In this document: piece after piece, positions 38,572-46,846 of the stretch | Layout of the letters: each line of letters begins with the position of its first letter | How positions within the stretch are numbered: the stretch's first letter is position 1 | Assembly (NCBI GenBank): GCA_001781335.1 | Contig: MFLL01000015.1 | Location: 1-50,941, forward strand | Origin: Candidatus Kaiserbacteria bacterium RIFCSPHIGHO2_02_FULL_55_25 | GTDB taxonomy: Bacteria > Patescibacteriota > Minisyncoccia > Phycocordibacterales > UBA2100 | Direction of reading: 5' to 3' | DNA: 50,941 nucleotides | Made by a program: the position numbers and the translations under genes | Notes under the pieces: model-generated | What the model saw: only the letters and a program-made list of their open reading frames with translations | Told to the model about the DNA's origin: nothing | Databases searched by the model: none

Positions 38572-40023
38572 ATGTATATCCGGACACCCTGCTCACATAC
38601 ACGCGGCGTCACAACACTCCTCGTTATCGGATTTATGGGCGTCTTTACGCTCATTCTCGCGACTATCACAAGCTCTGCACTTGAACAGGCACGGTACGGC
38701 CGCGCGCTTTTGGGCCGTGAACAGGCACTCCACGTAGCGGAAGCCGGACTCGAATACTACCGCTGGTTCCTCGCGCACAATCCCGGCAATCTCACCAACG
38801 GCACCGGTGGCGCCGGTCCGTACAGCTATACCGTGAGCGACCCGGAAGGCGGTACGATGGGCACCGCATCGCTCACCGTAACGGGCAACACGCAGTGCGG
38901 CGCACTGCAGTACGTTGACATTACATCGAGAGGTATCTCAAATCAGAATCCCGGTTTCCCGCGCACGATATCGGCGCGCCACATGCAGCACAACGTCGCG
39001 GAGTACGCAGCCCTCAGCAATACGAACGTGTGGTACGGTTCCTCCAGCTCGAATGTCGGCCCCTATTTCTCGAACGGCGGCATCCGCGAAGACGGCACCA
39101 ATAATTCCACCGTCACGAGCGCGCTCTCGACATTTTCTTGCGACTCATCTATGGGATGTTCGCCCACGCAAACGAAAAACGGCGTGTTCGGTGCAGGTCC
39201 GGGTTCTGCACTCTGGAAGTACCCTGCGGCATCAATTGACTTTTCCGGTATGGCGACCAATTTCAGTACGTTGCGCGGATACGCGCAAGCGAGCGGGAAA
39301 TATCTGCAGGACGTAACCGTCTCGGCGAACCACGATTCGATGGGGTATCGCATCGTTCTCAAGTCAGACGGTACCTATGATGTGTACAAAGTGACAGGCA
39401 CAACATGGGTCTACGGATACCGTGCGAATGGCGATTGCGCCTCGGGCGGCGGGTGGTGCAGCGATTACGACATCATCAATACCGGCGGCGAGACGTATGT
39501 AGGGAATTACCCCGTCTCGTCCACGTGCGGCCTCATATATGTGGAGGGGACGCTCTGGCTTGAAGGCACGCTCAGGGGAAAGCTCACCATCGTCGCGGCC
39601 GACCCTGGCAGCTACGCGCCGGATATTTTGCTCAACGGCAACATCACGTACGCGACGACGGACGGTACCACGGGGCTTACGGCAGTCGCTGAACACTCGA
39701 TACGTATCCCGCTCAAATCGCCGGATTCGATGAATATTCGCGGCATCTTCGTCGCGCAGAGCGGCTATTTCGGACGCGACTACTATCTTGCCGGATACAC
39801 CTCCGGGAATGACTCATACATCGTAAGAACCTTGCTGAGCCTCATCGGCACTCTCGTTTCGTCACAGCGGCCAGTCGTGTGTTGGAGTTCGGGCGGAGGT
39901 ACGTGCGATTCCGGCTACAACAACCGAAGCTACAGCTACGACCGCGTTCTCGCTTTCAGCCCGCCACCCTTTACGCCCGTCACTTCGAGCGATTACCACT
40001 ACGCGCTGTGGAACGAGCAGTAG
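38572..40023 (+). CDS. PilX/GspK-like pilus protein
   Basis: In this 483-aa protein, the N-terminus CSHTRGVTTLLVIGFMGVFTLILATITSSALEQARYGRALLGREQALHVAEAGLEYYRW has the PilX_N look: a helix without Glu5 followed by QALHVAEAGLEYY. The rest is beta-rich, with cysteines that may form disulfides and a right-handed repeat-like segment (GLIYVEGTLWLEGTLRGKLTIVAADPG). It is probably a minor pilin or surface component. Confidence 0.75.
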   Translation: MYIRTPCSHTRGVTTLLVIGFMGVFTLILATITSSALEQARYGRALLGREQALHVAEAGLEYYRWFLAHNPGNLTNGTGGAGPYSYTVSDPEGGTMGTASLTVTGNTQCGALQYVDITSRGISNQNPGFPRTISARHMQHNVAEYAALSNTNVWYGSSSSNVGPYFSNGGIREDGTNNSTVTSALSTFSCDSSMGCSPTQTKNGVFGAGPGSALWKYPAASIDFSGMATNFSTLRGYAQASGKYLQDVTVSANHDSMGYRIVLKSDGTYDVYKVTGTTWVYGYRANGDCASGGGWCSDYDIINTGGETYVGNYPVSSTCGLIYVEGTLWLEGTLRGKLTIVAADPGSYAPDILLNGNITYATTDGTTGLTAVAEHSIRIPLKSPDSMNIRGIFVAQSGYFGRDYYLAGYTSGNDSYIVRTLLSLIGTLVSSQRPVVCWSSGGGTCDSGYNNRSYSYDRVLAFSPPPFTPVTSSDYHYALWNEQ

Positions 40024-40100
40024 CTTGATTTTCTTGCAATTTGGGTCATAATCCGCCGCAGTATAAACCATGCTGCCAATGGGCGGCAGAAAGGCTGGAA

Positions 40101-40802
40101 ATGAATAAAACCGTTCGCTTGGCGTGTGTCGCCCTATCGACGGTCGCGCTTCTCGGCGTGAACGTCCGAATCCAGTGGCATCCAAACGCAGATATCCCCA
40201 CTGTCGGAGTGGGCTTCGCGATGAACGAGGCTAGTGCGGATATAGTTCCGCCACCGCCACCGCCACCGCCACCGCCACCGCCACCGCCACCGCCGCCTCC
40301 GCCTCCGCCGCCACCTCCTCCGCCGCCACCTCCTCCTCCGCCGCCACCTCCTCCTCCGCCGCCACCTCCGCCTCCGAAGCCGGAGCCGGTAAAGCCAAAG
40401 CAGGAGAATAGTGGCGGCAATCGGTCGAAGGTCGACGGAGCGAAGATGGCCACGGCAGCGCTCGTTTGTCTGGGCCTCAACGAAGGTCTTGACGCAGTTG
40501 CGAACCTGCCCCGCCCGACATTCGCTCGGGGCGTGTTCCGTAGCTTCACCTGCAACGGCGTTGCGGCGCTGGTCCCGGTCGGCGGTGTCGGCGGCGGACT
40601 GGTCGGCGGTGTCTTCGGCAAGGTCGGCTATGAGACGACGTTCGGTGTCGATGGGATGGTCACACACACCATCGACGACACGTGGAAATGTCAACCGAAC
40701 GATTTCCGTCCTCATTGCGCGATCTGGGTGCAGGAGCACCCCGTCGAGGTGCTGAAGACCAAGAAAAAGAAGAAGAAATTTGCACGTCGCCCGAGGCATT
40801 AG
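40101..40802 (+). CDS. Secreted protein with a 43-residue polyproline tract
   Basis: This 233-aa protein has a signal or anchor (LACVALSTVALLGVNV, 7-22), then 43 unbroken proline codons (40248-40376), a KPEPVKPK hinge and a C-terminal domain of about 140 aa. That domain has four cysteines, a Gly-rich hydrophobic stretch (AALVPVGGVGGGLVGGVFG) and a Lys-rich end. The tract could be a rigid rod across the cell wall. Translation would need EF-P. The domain is unrecognised. AAAGG lies 10 nt before the ATG. Confidence 0.7.
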   Translation: MNKTVRLACVALSTVALLGVNVRIQWHPNADIPTVGVGFAMNEASADIVPPPPPPPPPPPPPPPPPPPPPPPPPPPPPPPPPPPPPPPPPPPKPEPVKPKQENSGGNRSKVDGAKMATAALVCLGLNEGLDAVANLPRPTFARGVFRSFTCNGVAALVPVGGVGGGLVGGVFGKVGYETTFGVDGMVTHTIDDTWKCQPNDFRPHCAIWVQEHPVEVLKTKKKKKKFARRPRH

Positions 40803-40815
40803 GCTTCCGGCAAAC

Positions 40816-40840
40816 GGTGCGCCCTGTAACGGAGCGCACC
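40816..40840 (+). terminator. Terminator after the polyproline gene
   Basis: GGTGCGC/GCGCACC, 7-bp stem, followed by GATTTTCTTTT. The T-rich tail runs into the tpiA -10 region. Confidence 0.75.
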
Positions 40841-40865
40841 GATTTTCTTTTGATATACTCTCTTA

Positions 40866-41618
40866 ATGAAATCCATCGTCGTTGCGAACTGGAAGATGAA
40901 TCCTGCGACGTTTAAAGAGGCGAGAAAGTTGTTTGAGGCCACACGCAAGGCGGCCGAGTCTGCAAAAAACGTGGCCGTCATCGTCGCGCCGCCCGCGATT
41001 TTTTTGCGCGAGCTTTCGGTAGGCTACAAAGGCAAACGACTCTCGTTCGCGGCGCAAAACGCGCATTACGAAGCGGGCGGCGCCTTCACCGGCGAGATTT
41101 CGATGAGCGAAGCGCGAGATGCGAAGTGCTCGTCGGTCATTATCGGTCACGCGGAGCGACGCGGGATGGGCGAGGAGAACGATGACACGCGCCGCAAAGT
41201 CGTTGCCGCGCTCACCATAGGACTTACGCCGGTGCTCTGCGTCGGCGAACGTACGCGTTCGCAGAGCGGAGAGCATTTTGAATTCGTTCGTGAACAGCTT
41301 GTCGCTGGATTTGCGGATGTACCGCCGGCGAAAATTCCGCGCGTCATCATTGTCTACGAACCGGTGTGGGCAATCGGTGCGGAGCGTCCGATGAATGCGC
41401 GCGATATGCATGAGATGGCGATTTTCATCCGCAAAACGGTTGTTGACCGCTACGGGCAGGGCGGCATGAATCTGAAAATCCTGTACGGCGGTTCCATTGA
41501 TGAAAGCAATGCGGAGGACATGATACAAAACGGTGACGTGAACGGCCTTTTGGTTGGCCGCGCATCGACCGATGCGGAGAAATTTTCCGCGCTTGTCTCT
41601 GCACTCGGCGCACTATGA
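40866..41618 (+). CDS. tpiA: Triosephosphate isomerase
   Basis: This 250-aa TIM-barrel enzyme interconverts DHAP and glyceraldehyde-3-phosphate. Catalytic residues: Lys in NWKMN, His in IIGHAERR (Ala replaces the usual Ser) and Glu in VYEPVWAIG. The phosphate loop ILYGGSI is present. TATACT (40854-40859) ends 6 nt before the ATG. The stop overlaps the pgk start. Confidence 0.95.
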   Translation: MKSIVVANWKMNPATFKEARKLFEATRKAAESAKNVAVIVAPPAIFLRELSVGYKGKRLSFAAQNAHYEAGGAFTGEISMSEARDAKCSSVIIGHAERRGMGEENDDTRRKVVAALTIGLTPVLCVGERTRSQSGEHFEFVREQLVAGFADVPPAKIPRVIIVYEPVWAIGAERPMNARDMHEMAIFIRKTVVDRYGQGGMNLKILYGGSIDESNAEDMIQNGDVNGLLVGRASTDAEKFSALVSALGAL

Positions 41619-42745
41619 AGTGCATTGACGAGGTCCCGGCCGGCGAGCTCAAGGGGAAGCGCGTGCTCGTGCGAGCGGGACTCGATGTTTCGCTCGATAA
41701 GGACGGGGAGGTCATTGATCTCTTGCGTATACAGAAGGCATGCCCCACAATCGCGTATCTCAAAGACGCGGGTGCCAAGGTAATCATCTTGTCGCACATC
41801 GGCCGTGACCCGTTGCTCACCAACGAACCGGTTGCGAGGGCCCTGAAGAAATATTTTCCCGTGGTCTATGTCGCCGACTTGCTCGGTCCCGTCGCGCGCG
41901 GCGCAGTGGAGGCCATGAAAGACGGAGAAATATTGATGTTGGAAAACCTCCGACAATATTACGACTTGGAGAAAGCGAATGATGAAGCATTTACTGACAC
42001 CCTCGCGTCTTTCGGTGATATCTATGTGAACGACGCATTCTCAAACTCGCATCGCCCTCACGCGTCCATGGTAGGTATTCCCAAGTTGCTCCCATCGTAC
42101 GCGGGACTTCTGTTGCGCGACGAGGTCGCACATCTCTCGGAGGCACTTGACCCCGTTCATCCGGCGCTCGCGATTATAGGCGGCGCAAAGTTTGAAACGA
42201 AAGACCCGGTCATTCGCACATTTCTTACCCGTTACGACCACGTCTGCGTTGTCGGTGCGATAGCGAATGACGTACTGCGTGTCCAAGGCCACCCCGTCGG
42301 GCGCTCGCGTATTTCCGACCATGCGCCGGAGCGGGATGTCGTCGAGAATCCGAAACTCATTAGCCCTGTGGATGTTACCGTCGAGCGTCTTGATATGCAG
42401 GCACGCGTGAAATTGCCGAAGGATGTCGAAGAAGGCGATAAAATCGTGGACATCGGGCCGGATACGGTCGCAAAACTCGCCCCGGTCATCGCCGACGCGA
42501 AATTCATCATATGGAACGGGCCTACGGGGCTCTACGAAGACGGCTACACTTCATTCACACTCGCCATTGCCGAGCTTATTACGGAGAGCAATGCAAAAAA
42601 AGTCATCGGCGGGGGAGACACCATAGCGCTGCTACAAGAGAACGGCATTGCTGAGGAAAAACTCGGCTTTCTTTCGACCGGCGGCGGCGCCATGCTTGAG
42701 TATCTCCTAAAAGGCACGTTGCCGGCGATAGACGCACTCGGCTAG
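41615..42745 (+). CDS. pgk: Phosphoglycerate kinase
   Basis: In this 376-aa glycolytic enzyme, the N-domain begins LKGKRVLVRAGLDVSLD (RAGLDVS replaces the usual RVDFNVP), with ILSHIGRD, LLENLRQY, FVNDAF-like YVNDAFSNSHRPHASMVGI. The C-domain holds the nucleotide site (IIGGAKFETK, WNGPTGLYE, VIGGGDT). It overlaps tpiA by 4 nt. Slightly shorter than the typical 390 aa, with all key loops present. Confidence 0.93.
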   Translation: MKCIDEVPAGELKGKRVLVRAGLDVSLDKDGEVIDLLRIQKACPTIAYLKDAGAKVIILSHIGRDPLLTNEPVARALKKYFPVVYVADLLGPVARGAVEAMKDGEILMLENLRQYYDLEKANDEAFTDTLASFGDIYVNDAFSNSHRPHASMVGIPKLLPSYAGLLLRDEVAHLSEALDPVHPALAIIGGAKFETKDPVIRTFLTRYDHVCVVGAIANDVLRVQGHPVGRSRISDHAPERDVVENPKLISPVDVTVERLDMQARVKLPKDVEEGDKIVDIGPDTVAKLAPVIADAKFIIWNGPTGLYEDGYTSFTLAIAELITESNAKKVIGGGDTIALLQENGIAEEKLGFLSTGGGAMLEYLLKGTLPAIDALG

Positions 42746-42795
42746 GTTGCGCGGAAGCCCGCAAGGGTGTTTGCTGTATTAGGGAGGTAGTCTTC

Positions 42796-42942
42796 ATGCA
42801 TTTTTTGGACCGTTTTATTCCGGCTGCTCCTGAGTTTGAGGAACCCGAGGAGTGGCGTGAGCAGGTTCTGGCCGTCTACGGCTGCGTGATCGGGCTCTCG
42901 CTCGCCTTCGGTGTCCCGTTGCTAATCGGTCTCAACAGCTGA
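42796..42942 (+). CDS. Small single-pass membrane protein, 48 aa
   Basis: The frame reads MHFLDRFIPAAPEFEEPEEW, then a helix VYGCVIGLSLAFGVPLLIGL near the C-terminus. GGGAGG lies 8 nt before the ATG, the strongest Shine-Dalgarno in the region, and a terminator follows 20 nt after the stop. The function is unknown. Confidence 0.6.
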   Translation: MHFLDRFIPAAPEFEEPEEWREQVLAVYGCVIGLSLAFGVPLLIGLNS

Positions 42943-42962
42943 TTGAATGCTCACGTAAAGAA

Positions 42963-42983
42963 ACGGCGCCCGCAAGGCGCCGT
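42963..42983 (+). terminator. Terminator after the 48-aa gene
   Basis: ACGGCGCC/GGCGCCGT, 8-bp stem with a 5-nt loop, then CGACTTTTAT. It may also act for the converging HIT gene. Confidence 0.75.
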
Positions 42984-42989
42984 CGACTT

Positions 42990-43403
42990 TTATAGTGCCG
43001 AACGGATCTTTTCTTTTATAGAATTTGCTTCGCCCTCCTTGTATGCTTTGTGCTGCCACTGCCCGAGACCGTCGCCTTTGTAACGTGGGATGACGTGGAT
43101 GTGCGGATGGTCCACCACCTGTCCGGCATGCTCTCTGTTGTTCATCATAATGTTGACGCCGTCGGCATGCATCGCTTTCTCCAGCGCATGCGCGACTTTG
43201 CGCGCGGTCTCGGTCGTCGCCATCCAATCTTCGGGCGTGACGTCGAAAATATTGCGTGCCGTTTCCGCTTTCGGAATGACGAGTGTGTGGCCGGCACTGA
43301 TGGGGTGAATGTCGAGGAACGCGAGCGTTTTGTCGTCCTCGTACACCTTGAAAGACGGCAATTCGCCGCGGATTATCTTGCAGAAGACACAGTTGTCGGC
43401 CAT
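42990..43403 (-). CDS. HIT-family nucleotide hydrolase
   Basis: This 137-aa Hint-type protein starts MADNCVFCKIIRGELPSFKVYEDDKTLAFLDIHPISAGHTLVIPK and has the histidine triad VVDHPHIHVIPRY. CVFC may bind zinc. It hydrolyses AMP-linked amidates; the natural substrate is unknown. A TATAGT box lies about 9 nt before the ATG on the minus strand, next to the divergent recJ promoter. Confidence 0.92.
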   Translation of the reverse strand: MADNCVFCKIIRGELPSFKVYEDDKTLAFLDIHPISAGHTLVIPKAETARNIFDVTPEDWMATTETARKVAHALEKAMHADGVNIMMNNREHAGQVVDHPHIHVIPRYKGDGLGQWQHKAYKEGEANSIKEKIRSAL

Positions 43404-43435
43404 ATGAATTTCACTATAGCGTATACTGGACTGTG

Positions 43436-45124
43436 ATGGAAATTTCGGAACTTGTCCGCGGACTCCTTTCCCGCCGCGGGGTTACTTCAGACGAAGACAT
43501 AACGGCTTTTTTGGCGCCCGATTACGAAAAGCACACGCACGCACCGCAGCTTTTGCTCGGGATGGAACGCGCAACGGCCCGCATTCTCGCGGCAATGCGG
43601 GGCAACGAGCGCATCGCCGTATATGCGGATTTTGATTGTGACGGCATTCCCGGGGCGGCGGTACTTTCCGACTTTTTCAACAAAGTAGGGTATCAGAATT
43701 TTGAAGTGTACTTGCCGCACCGCGACCGCGAGGGTTATGGTTTTCATACGGAGGCGATATCGCAGCTCGCTTCGCGCGGAGTCACACTCATTATTACGGT
43801 GGATGTCGGCACGACAGCGGTTGAGCCGGTGGCTTTTGCGAAAGAAAAAGGAATCGACGTGATAGTCACCGACCATCACGAAATCACGGGCGCACTGCCC
43901 GAGTGCATTGCGGTCCTGAATCCGAAACTGGGCACGTACCCGTTCCCGAGTCTGTGCGGCGCGGCGATGGCTTTCAAGCTCGTCCAGGCCCTCCTTCGCT
44001 CGCCGTCAGGCGAGCTTCGGCAGGGCGCAGCGACCACTGTGAGAGAGAAGTATGGCATTCCGGAAGGCTGGGAAAAATGGCTGTTGGACCTCGTCGCCAT
44101 CGCGACCGTCGCCGACATGGTGCCGCTCACCGGCGAGAACCGCGTGCTTGCATACTGGGGATTGCAGGTGCTGCGAAAATCACCGCGTCAGGGGCTCGTG
44201 GCGCTTTGCAATCGTCTGCGTCTGCGCCGCGCGGAACTGACGGAAGACGACATCGGGTTTTCTATTGCTCCGCGCATCAATGCCGCCTCGCGCATGGATG
44301 AGCCCGACCTTGCTCTCCGGTTGCTCACGACGCAAGACGCTGCCGAGGCGGAACAGCTCGCGGCACATTTGGAAGAGCTCAACGCGTCACGCAAAGGCGT
44401 CGTCGGTTCCATCGTGCGCGAAGCAAAAAAGCATGCACGCGAACGTTTCGGGGCACATGAGCGCGTCGTCGTGCTCGGTAATCCGGAGTGGAAACCCGCG
44501 TTGCTTGGTCTCGCGGCAAATTCGCTCATGGAAGAACGCGGGGGAATGGTCTGTCTGTGGGGGCGCGACGCGCTCGGACGTATCAAAGGTTCGTGCCGCT
44601 CCGACGGGGCGCTTAGCGTGGTGGACGTGTTCGCGAGCGCAGGAGAGTCGTTCGTCGAATACGGCGGTCATGCACGCTCCGGCGGCTTCAGTGTGCTCGC
44701 GGAGCACGTGCATACGTTGCATGAAACCCTTGCGCGCGCATCGGCGGCCATGGGGCGCGCGGAGATTGCAGTCAGCGGCGCGCATGATGCGCTCATCACA
44801 CTGCGCGAAGTGTCCTCGCCGCTTCACAAAGACATTTCCAGACTTGCGCCGTTTGGCGCGGGAAATCCGAAACCGGTGTTCCGTATCGCGCGCGCCGCCG
44901 TGGCGCAGGTAAAACGGTTCGGCAAAGAAAAGAATCATGTCGAGGTGACGTTTACGTGTGACGACACGGGCGCGTCGGCGCGCGCGTTCGATTTCTTCCG
45001 CGCGCCCGAAGATTTTACTCAAGCGCCCGTCCCGGGCGCGAGTGCAAGCGTGCTTGCGACCGTGGAGCGCGATTCGTACCGCGGCGGATTCGCCTTGCGG
45101 CTTGTGGATATATTGCCTATCTGA
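43436..45124 (+). CDS. recJ: Single-stranded-DNA exonuclease RecJ
   Basis: This 562-aa protein has a DHH domain with DFDCDGIPGAAVL (motif I; usual form is DYDVDG), VDVGTTAVEPV, VTDHHEITG (DHH, about 145) and a DHHA1 domain with GGHARSGGFSV. The C-terminal OB-like domain contains PFGAGNPKPVF. It trims 5' ends in recombination and repair. TATACT (43422-43427) ends 8 nt before the ATG; a GTG at 43433 is an alternative start. The segment RSPSGELRQGAAT may be a repeat insertion. Confidence 0.9.
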   Translation: MEISELVRGLLSRRGVTSDEDITAFLAPDYEKHTHAPQLLLGMERATARILAAMRGNERIAVYADFDCDGIPGAAVLSDFFNKVGYQNFEVYLPHRDREGYGFHTEAISQLASRGVTLIITVDVGTTAVEPVAFAKEKGIDVIVTDHHEITGALPECIAVLNPKLGTYPFPSLCGAAMAFKLVQALLRSPSGELRQGAATTVREKYGIPEGWEKWLLDLVAIATVADMVPLTGENRVLAYWGLQVLRKSPRQGLVALCNRLRLRRAELTEDDIGFSIAPRINAASRMDEPDLALRLLTTQDAAEAEQLAAHLEELNASRKGVVGSIVREAKKHARERFGAHERVVVLGNPEWKPALLGLAANSLMEERGGMVCLWGRDALGRIKGSCRSDGALSVVDVFASAGESFVEYGGHARSGGFSVLAEHVHTLHETLARASAAMGRAEIAVSGAHDALITLREVSSPLHKDISRLAPFGAGNPKPVFRIARAAVAQVKRFGKEKNHVEVTFTCDDTGASARAFDFFRAPEDFTQAPVPGASASVLATVERDSYRGGFALRLVDILPI

Positions 45125-45142
45125 CCGTGCTACCATTCCGGT

Positions 45143-45793
45143 ATGAATCCAATACCTGCTGGGGCGATGCTACGGTTCGGGTGGGAGACGTTTAAAAAAC
45201 GGCCGTGGTTTTTTATCGGCGTCATGGCCGTCATCTGGGTTGTCTCCGGCGTTTTCAGCCAGATGAGTTCGTATGCCAACGAAACATCTGGTGCTGCGGT
45301 CGTTTTTGCTCTCGTCGGTGTTTTTGTCGGCGTTGTGGGACAGCTACTCGTCAAAATGGGGACGATATCGTTCACACTCAAAGCGCACGACGCCCCCGAG
45401 GCCGCCCGTTTTGAGGACCTGTGGGCACCGGAGAAATTCTGGTCATACTTTCTCGCATCAATCCTCGTCGGTCTCATTGTTGTCGTCGGCATCCTCCTCC
45501 TTATCGTGCCGGGTATCATGTGGGCGCTACGGTTCATGTTCGTGCCCTACCTGATTATCGACAGGAAACTTGATGTCTCCGCCGCCATGCGTGAGAGCAG
45601 CCGTATCACTCTCGGGCACAAATGGCAGCTACTGGGCTTGGTCGTAGTGCTCGGTCTTCTGAATATTCTAGGTCTGCTTGCGCTCGTTGTGGGGCTTCTG
45701 GTGACGGTACCCGTGACAATGCTCGCGGTAGTGCACGCATACCGGACGCTTGAACATTCGGCTAGTGAAGTTGCCCTTGCACCGGCAGTGTGA
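45143..45793 (+). CDS. Polytopic membrane protein, 216 aa
   Basis: About five membrane helices, with a C-terminal layout of the glycerophosphodiester-phosphodiesterase membrane-domain or DUF975 kind (LLLIVPGIMWALRFMFVPYLIIDRKLDVSAAMRESSRITLGHKWQLLGL). It is common in Parcubacteria; the function is unknown. It lies 18 nt after recJ and overlaps the region before the RNase H start. Confidence 0.7.
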   Translation: MNPIPAGAMLRFGWETFKKRPWFFIGVMAVIWVVSGVFSQMSSYANETSGAAVVFALVGVFVGVVGQLLVKMGTISFTLKAHDAPEAARFEDLWAPEKFWSYFLASILVGLIVVVGILLLIVPGIMWALRFMFVPYLIIDRKLDVSAAMRESSRITLGHKWQLLGLVVVLGLLNILGLLALVVGLLVTVPVTMLAVVHAYRTLEHSASEVALAPAV

Positions 45794-45795
45794 GC

Positions 45796-46221
45796 ATGCA
45801 GAAGGTTGTTATCTACACTGATGGCGGGGCAAGAAACAATCCGGGACCGGCGGGAGCAGGTGTCGCTATTTACGAAGGCGACCCTTCAACAGGCTCAGGG
45901 CGAGAACTTTCTAGCATAAAGAAATTTCTCGGAAGCCAGACCAACAATTGGGCCGAATATGAAGCGGTTGCCATCGCGCTTACGGAAGCGAAACGGCTCA
46001 GGCTTACAGAGCGCACGCTCGAAATTCGAATGGACAGCAAGCTCGTCGTCGAACAGGTCATGGGCAACTGGAAAATCAAAGAGCCGACGCTCAAACCGCA
46101 GTGCGCGAAAGTCAGAGCACTGTTGAAAGATTTCGCCGCGTACTCATTTGTCCACATTCCTCGCGAAGAAAATGCCGAAGCCGACCGTCTAGTGAACGAA
46201 GCGATAGACGAAGCAATTTGA
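45796..46221 (+). CDS. rnhA: RNase H I-like protein
   Basis: This 141-aa protein removes RNA from RNA-DNA hybrids. Catalytic acidic residues: D in YTDGGARNNPGPAG, E in NNWAEYEAV, D in IRMDSKLVVEQ and D near AEADRLVNEA. The loop DPSTGSGREL after the first strand is longer than usual and encoded by a palindromic-repeat-like segment (45881-45904). The start ATG 45796 follows an in-frame GTG (45790). Confidence 0.9.
   Translation: MQKVVIYTDGGARNNPGPAGAGVAIYEGDPSTGSGRELSSIKKFLGSQTNNWAEYEAVAIALTEAKRLRLTERTLEIRMDSKLVVEQVMGNWKIKEPTLKPQCAKVRALLKDFAAYSFVHIPREENAEADRLVNEAIDEAI
45881..45904 (+). repeat. Repeat-like insertion in rnhA
   Basis: The minus strand reads CCCTGAGCCTGTTGAAGGG, close to the dispersed CCTGAGCTTGTCGAAGG-type palindromes known from many environmental bacteria. 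It is translated in frame as STGSGREL. Confidence 0.5.
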
Positions 46222-46296
46222 CGGATTAGGCGACTTTGCCTATTGTGCGGTACAGAAGCTTCGCTCTGCGAGGCAGGTTTCCGTGGGAGAAAACCC

Positions 46297-46845
46297 TTGA
46301 ACATTAAAAAGAAGACTAAATCAAGTGCAGGACGCGAAACCGACCGCGTGCAGTACGAAGACATGAGGAGACAGTTCGCCGAGTTTTGCACGCGAGGGAA
46401 TGCCAATGGGTGTGAGCAGCGCTATTCCAAGGGCATCAAGGACTATGATGTCGTGTGCGCGTTACCGGGCGTTCAAATGCTCGGGCTACGGTGGCAAACG
46501 CCGATTGCGCTCGTGATTGGCACTGACCTAGTGCGCTGTCACGACAATAGAGGCGTCTTACGCGAGGTCGGCGAGTTCGTAATCGTGATACAAAAAGAAC
46601 CACCTACGTTTCGATTGCATAACATCACGCAGAGGATATACACGAATCACGGGTTGGTACATCATCCGCATATCAACGGCGACGGGGTGCTCTGCATCCA
46701 AGCCGGCAAGATGGAAGTACTGACTGCTATCGTCGACGGCGATATGCCGGTAGCGCTACCTATTCTGCTCGATGCTCTGTGGATGCGGGCAGAGCTGGGG
46801 ACACCGTACATCAATCTTTCTTGTTGGCCGGAAGCGAGGATATGA
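46297..46845 (+). CDS. E2-like (ubiquitin-conjugating-fold) protein
   Basis: The 182-aa product has the C-terminal half of an E2 fold: strands (GEFVIVIQKEPPTFRL), then HPHINGDGVLC with catalytic-type C133 ten residues after H123. This matches the spacing of the eukaryotic E2 motif HPN-x7-C, and HPH occurs in UBE2W. The following helix VALPILLDALWMRAEL fits the E2 C-terminal helix. The first 40 residues are basic and unlike E2. The start is taken as TTG 46297 because GGGAG lies 7 nt before it; ATG 46363 is an alternative. It is coupled (1-nt gap) to an E1-like gene. Confidence 0.75.
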   Translation: MNIKKKTKSSAGRETDRVQYEDMRRQFAEFCTRGNANGCEQRYSKGIKDYDVVCALPGVQMLGLRWQTPIALVIGTDLVRCHDNRGVLREVGEFVIVIQKEPPTFRLHNITQRIYTNHGLVHHPHINGDGVLCIQAGKMEVLTAIVDGDMPVALPILLDALWMRAELGTPYINLSCWPEARI

Positions 46846-46846
46846 C

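Noticed and set aside
40046-40799. Minus-strand frames with poly-Gly or Arg-Trp repeats
   Set aside because: They are shadows of the plus-strand proline codon run.
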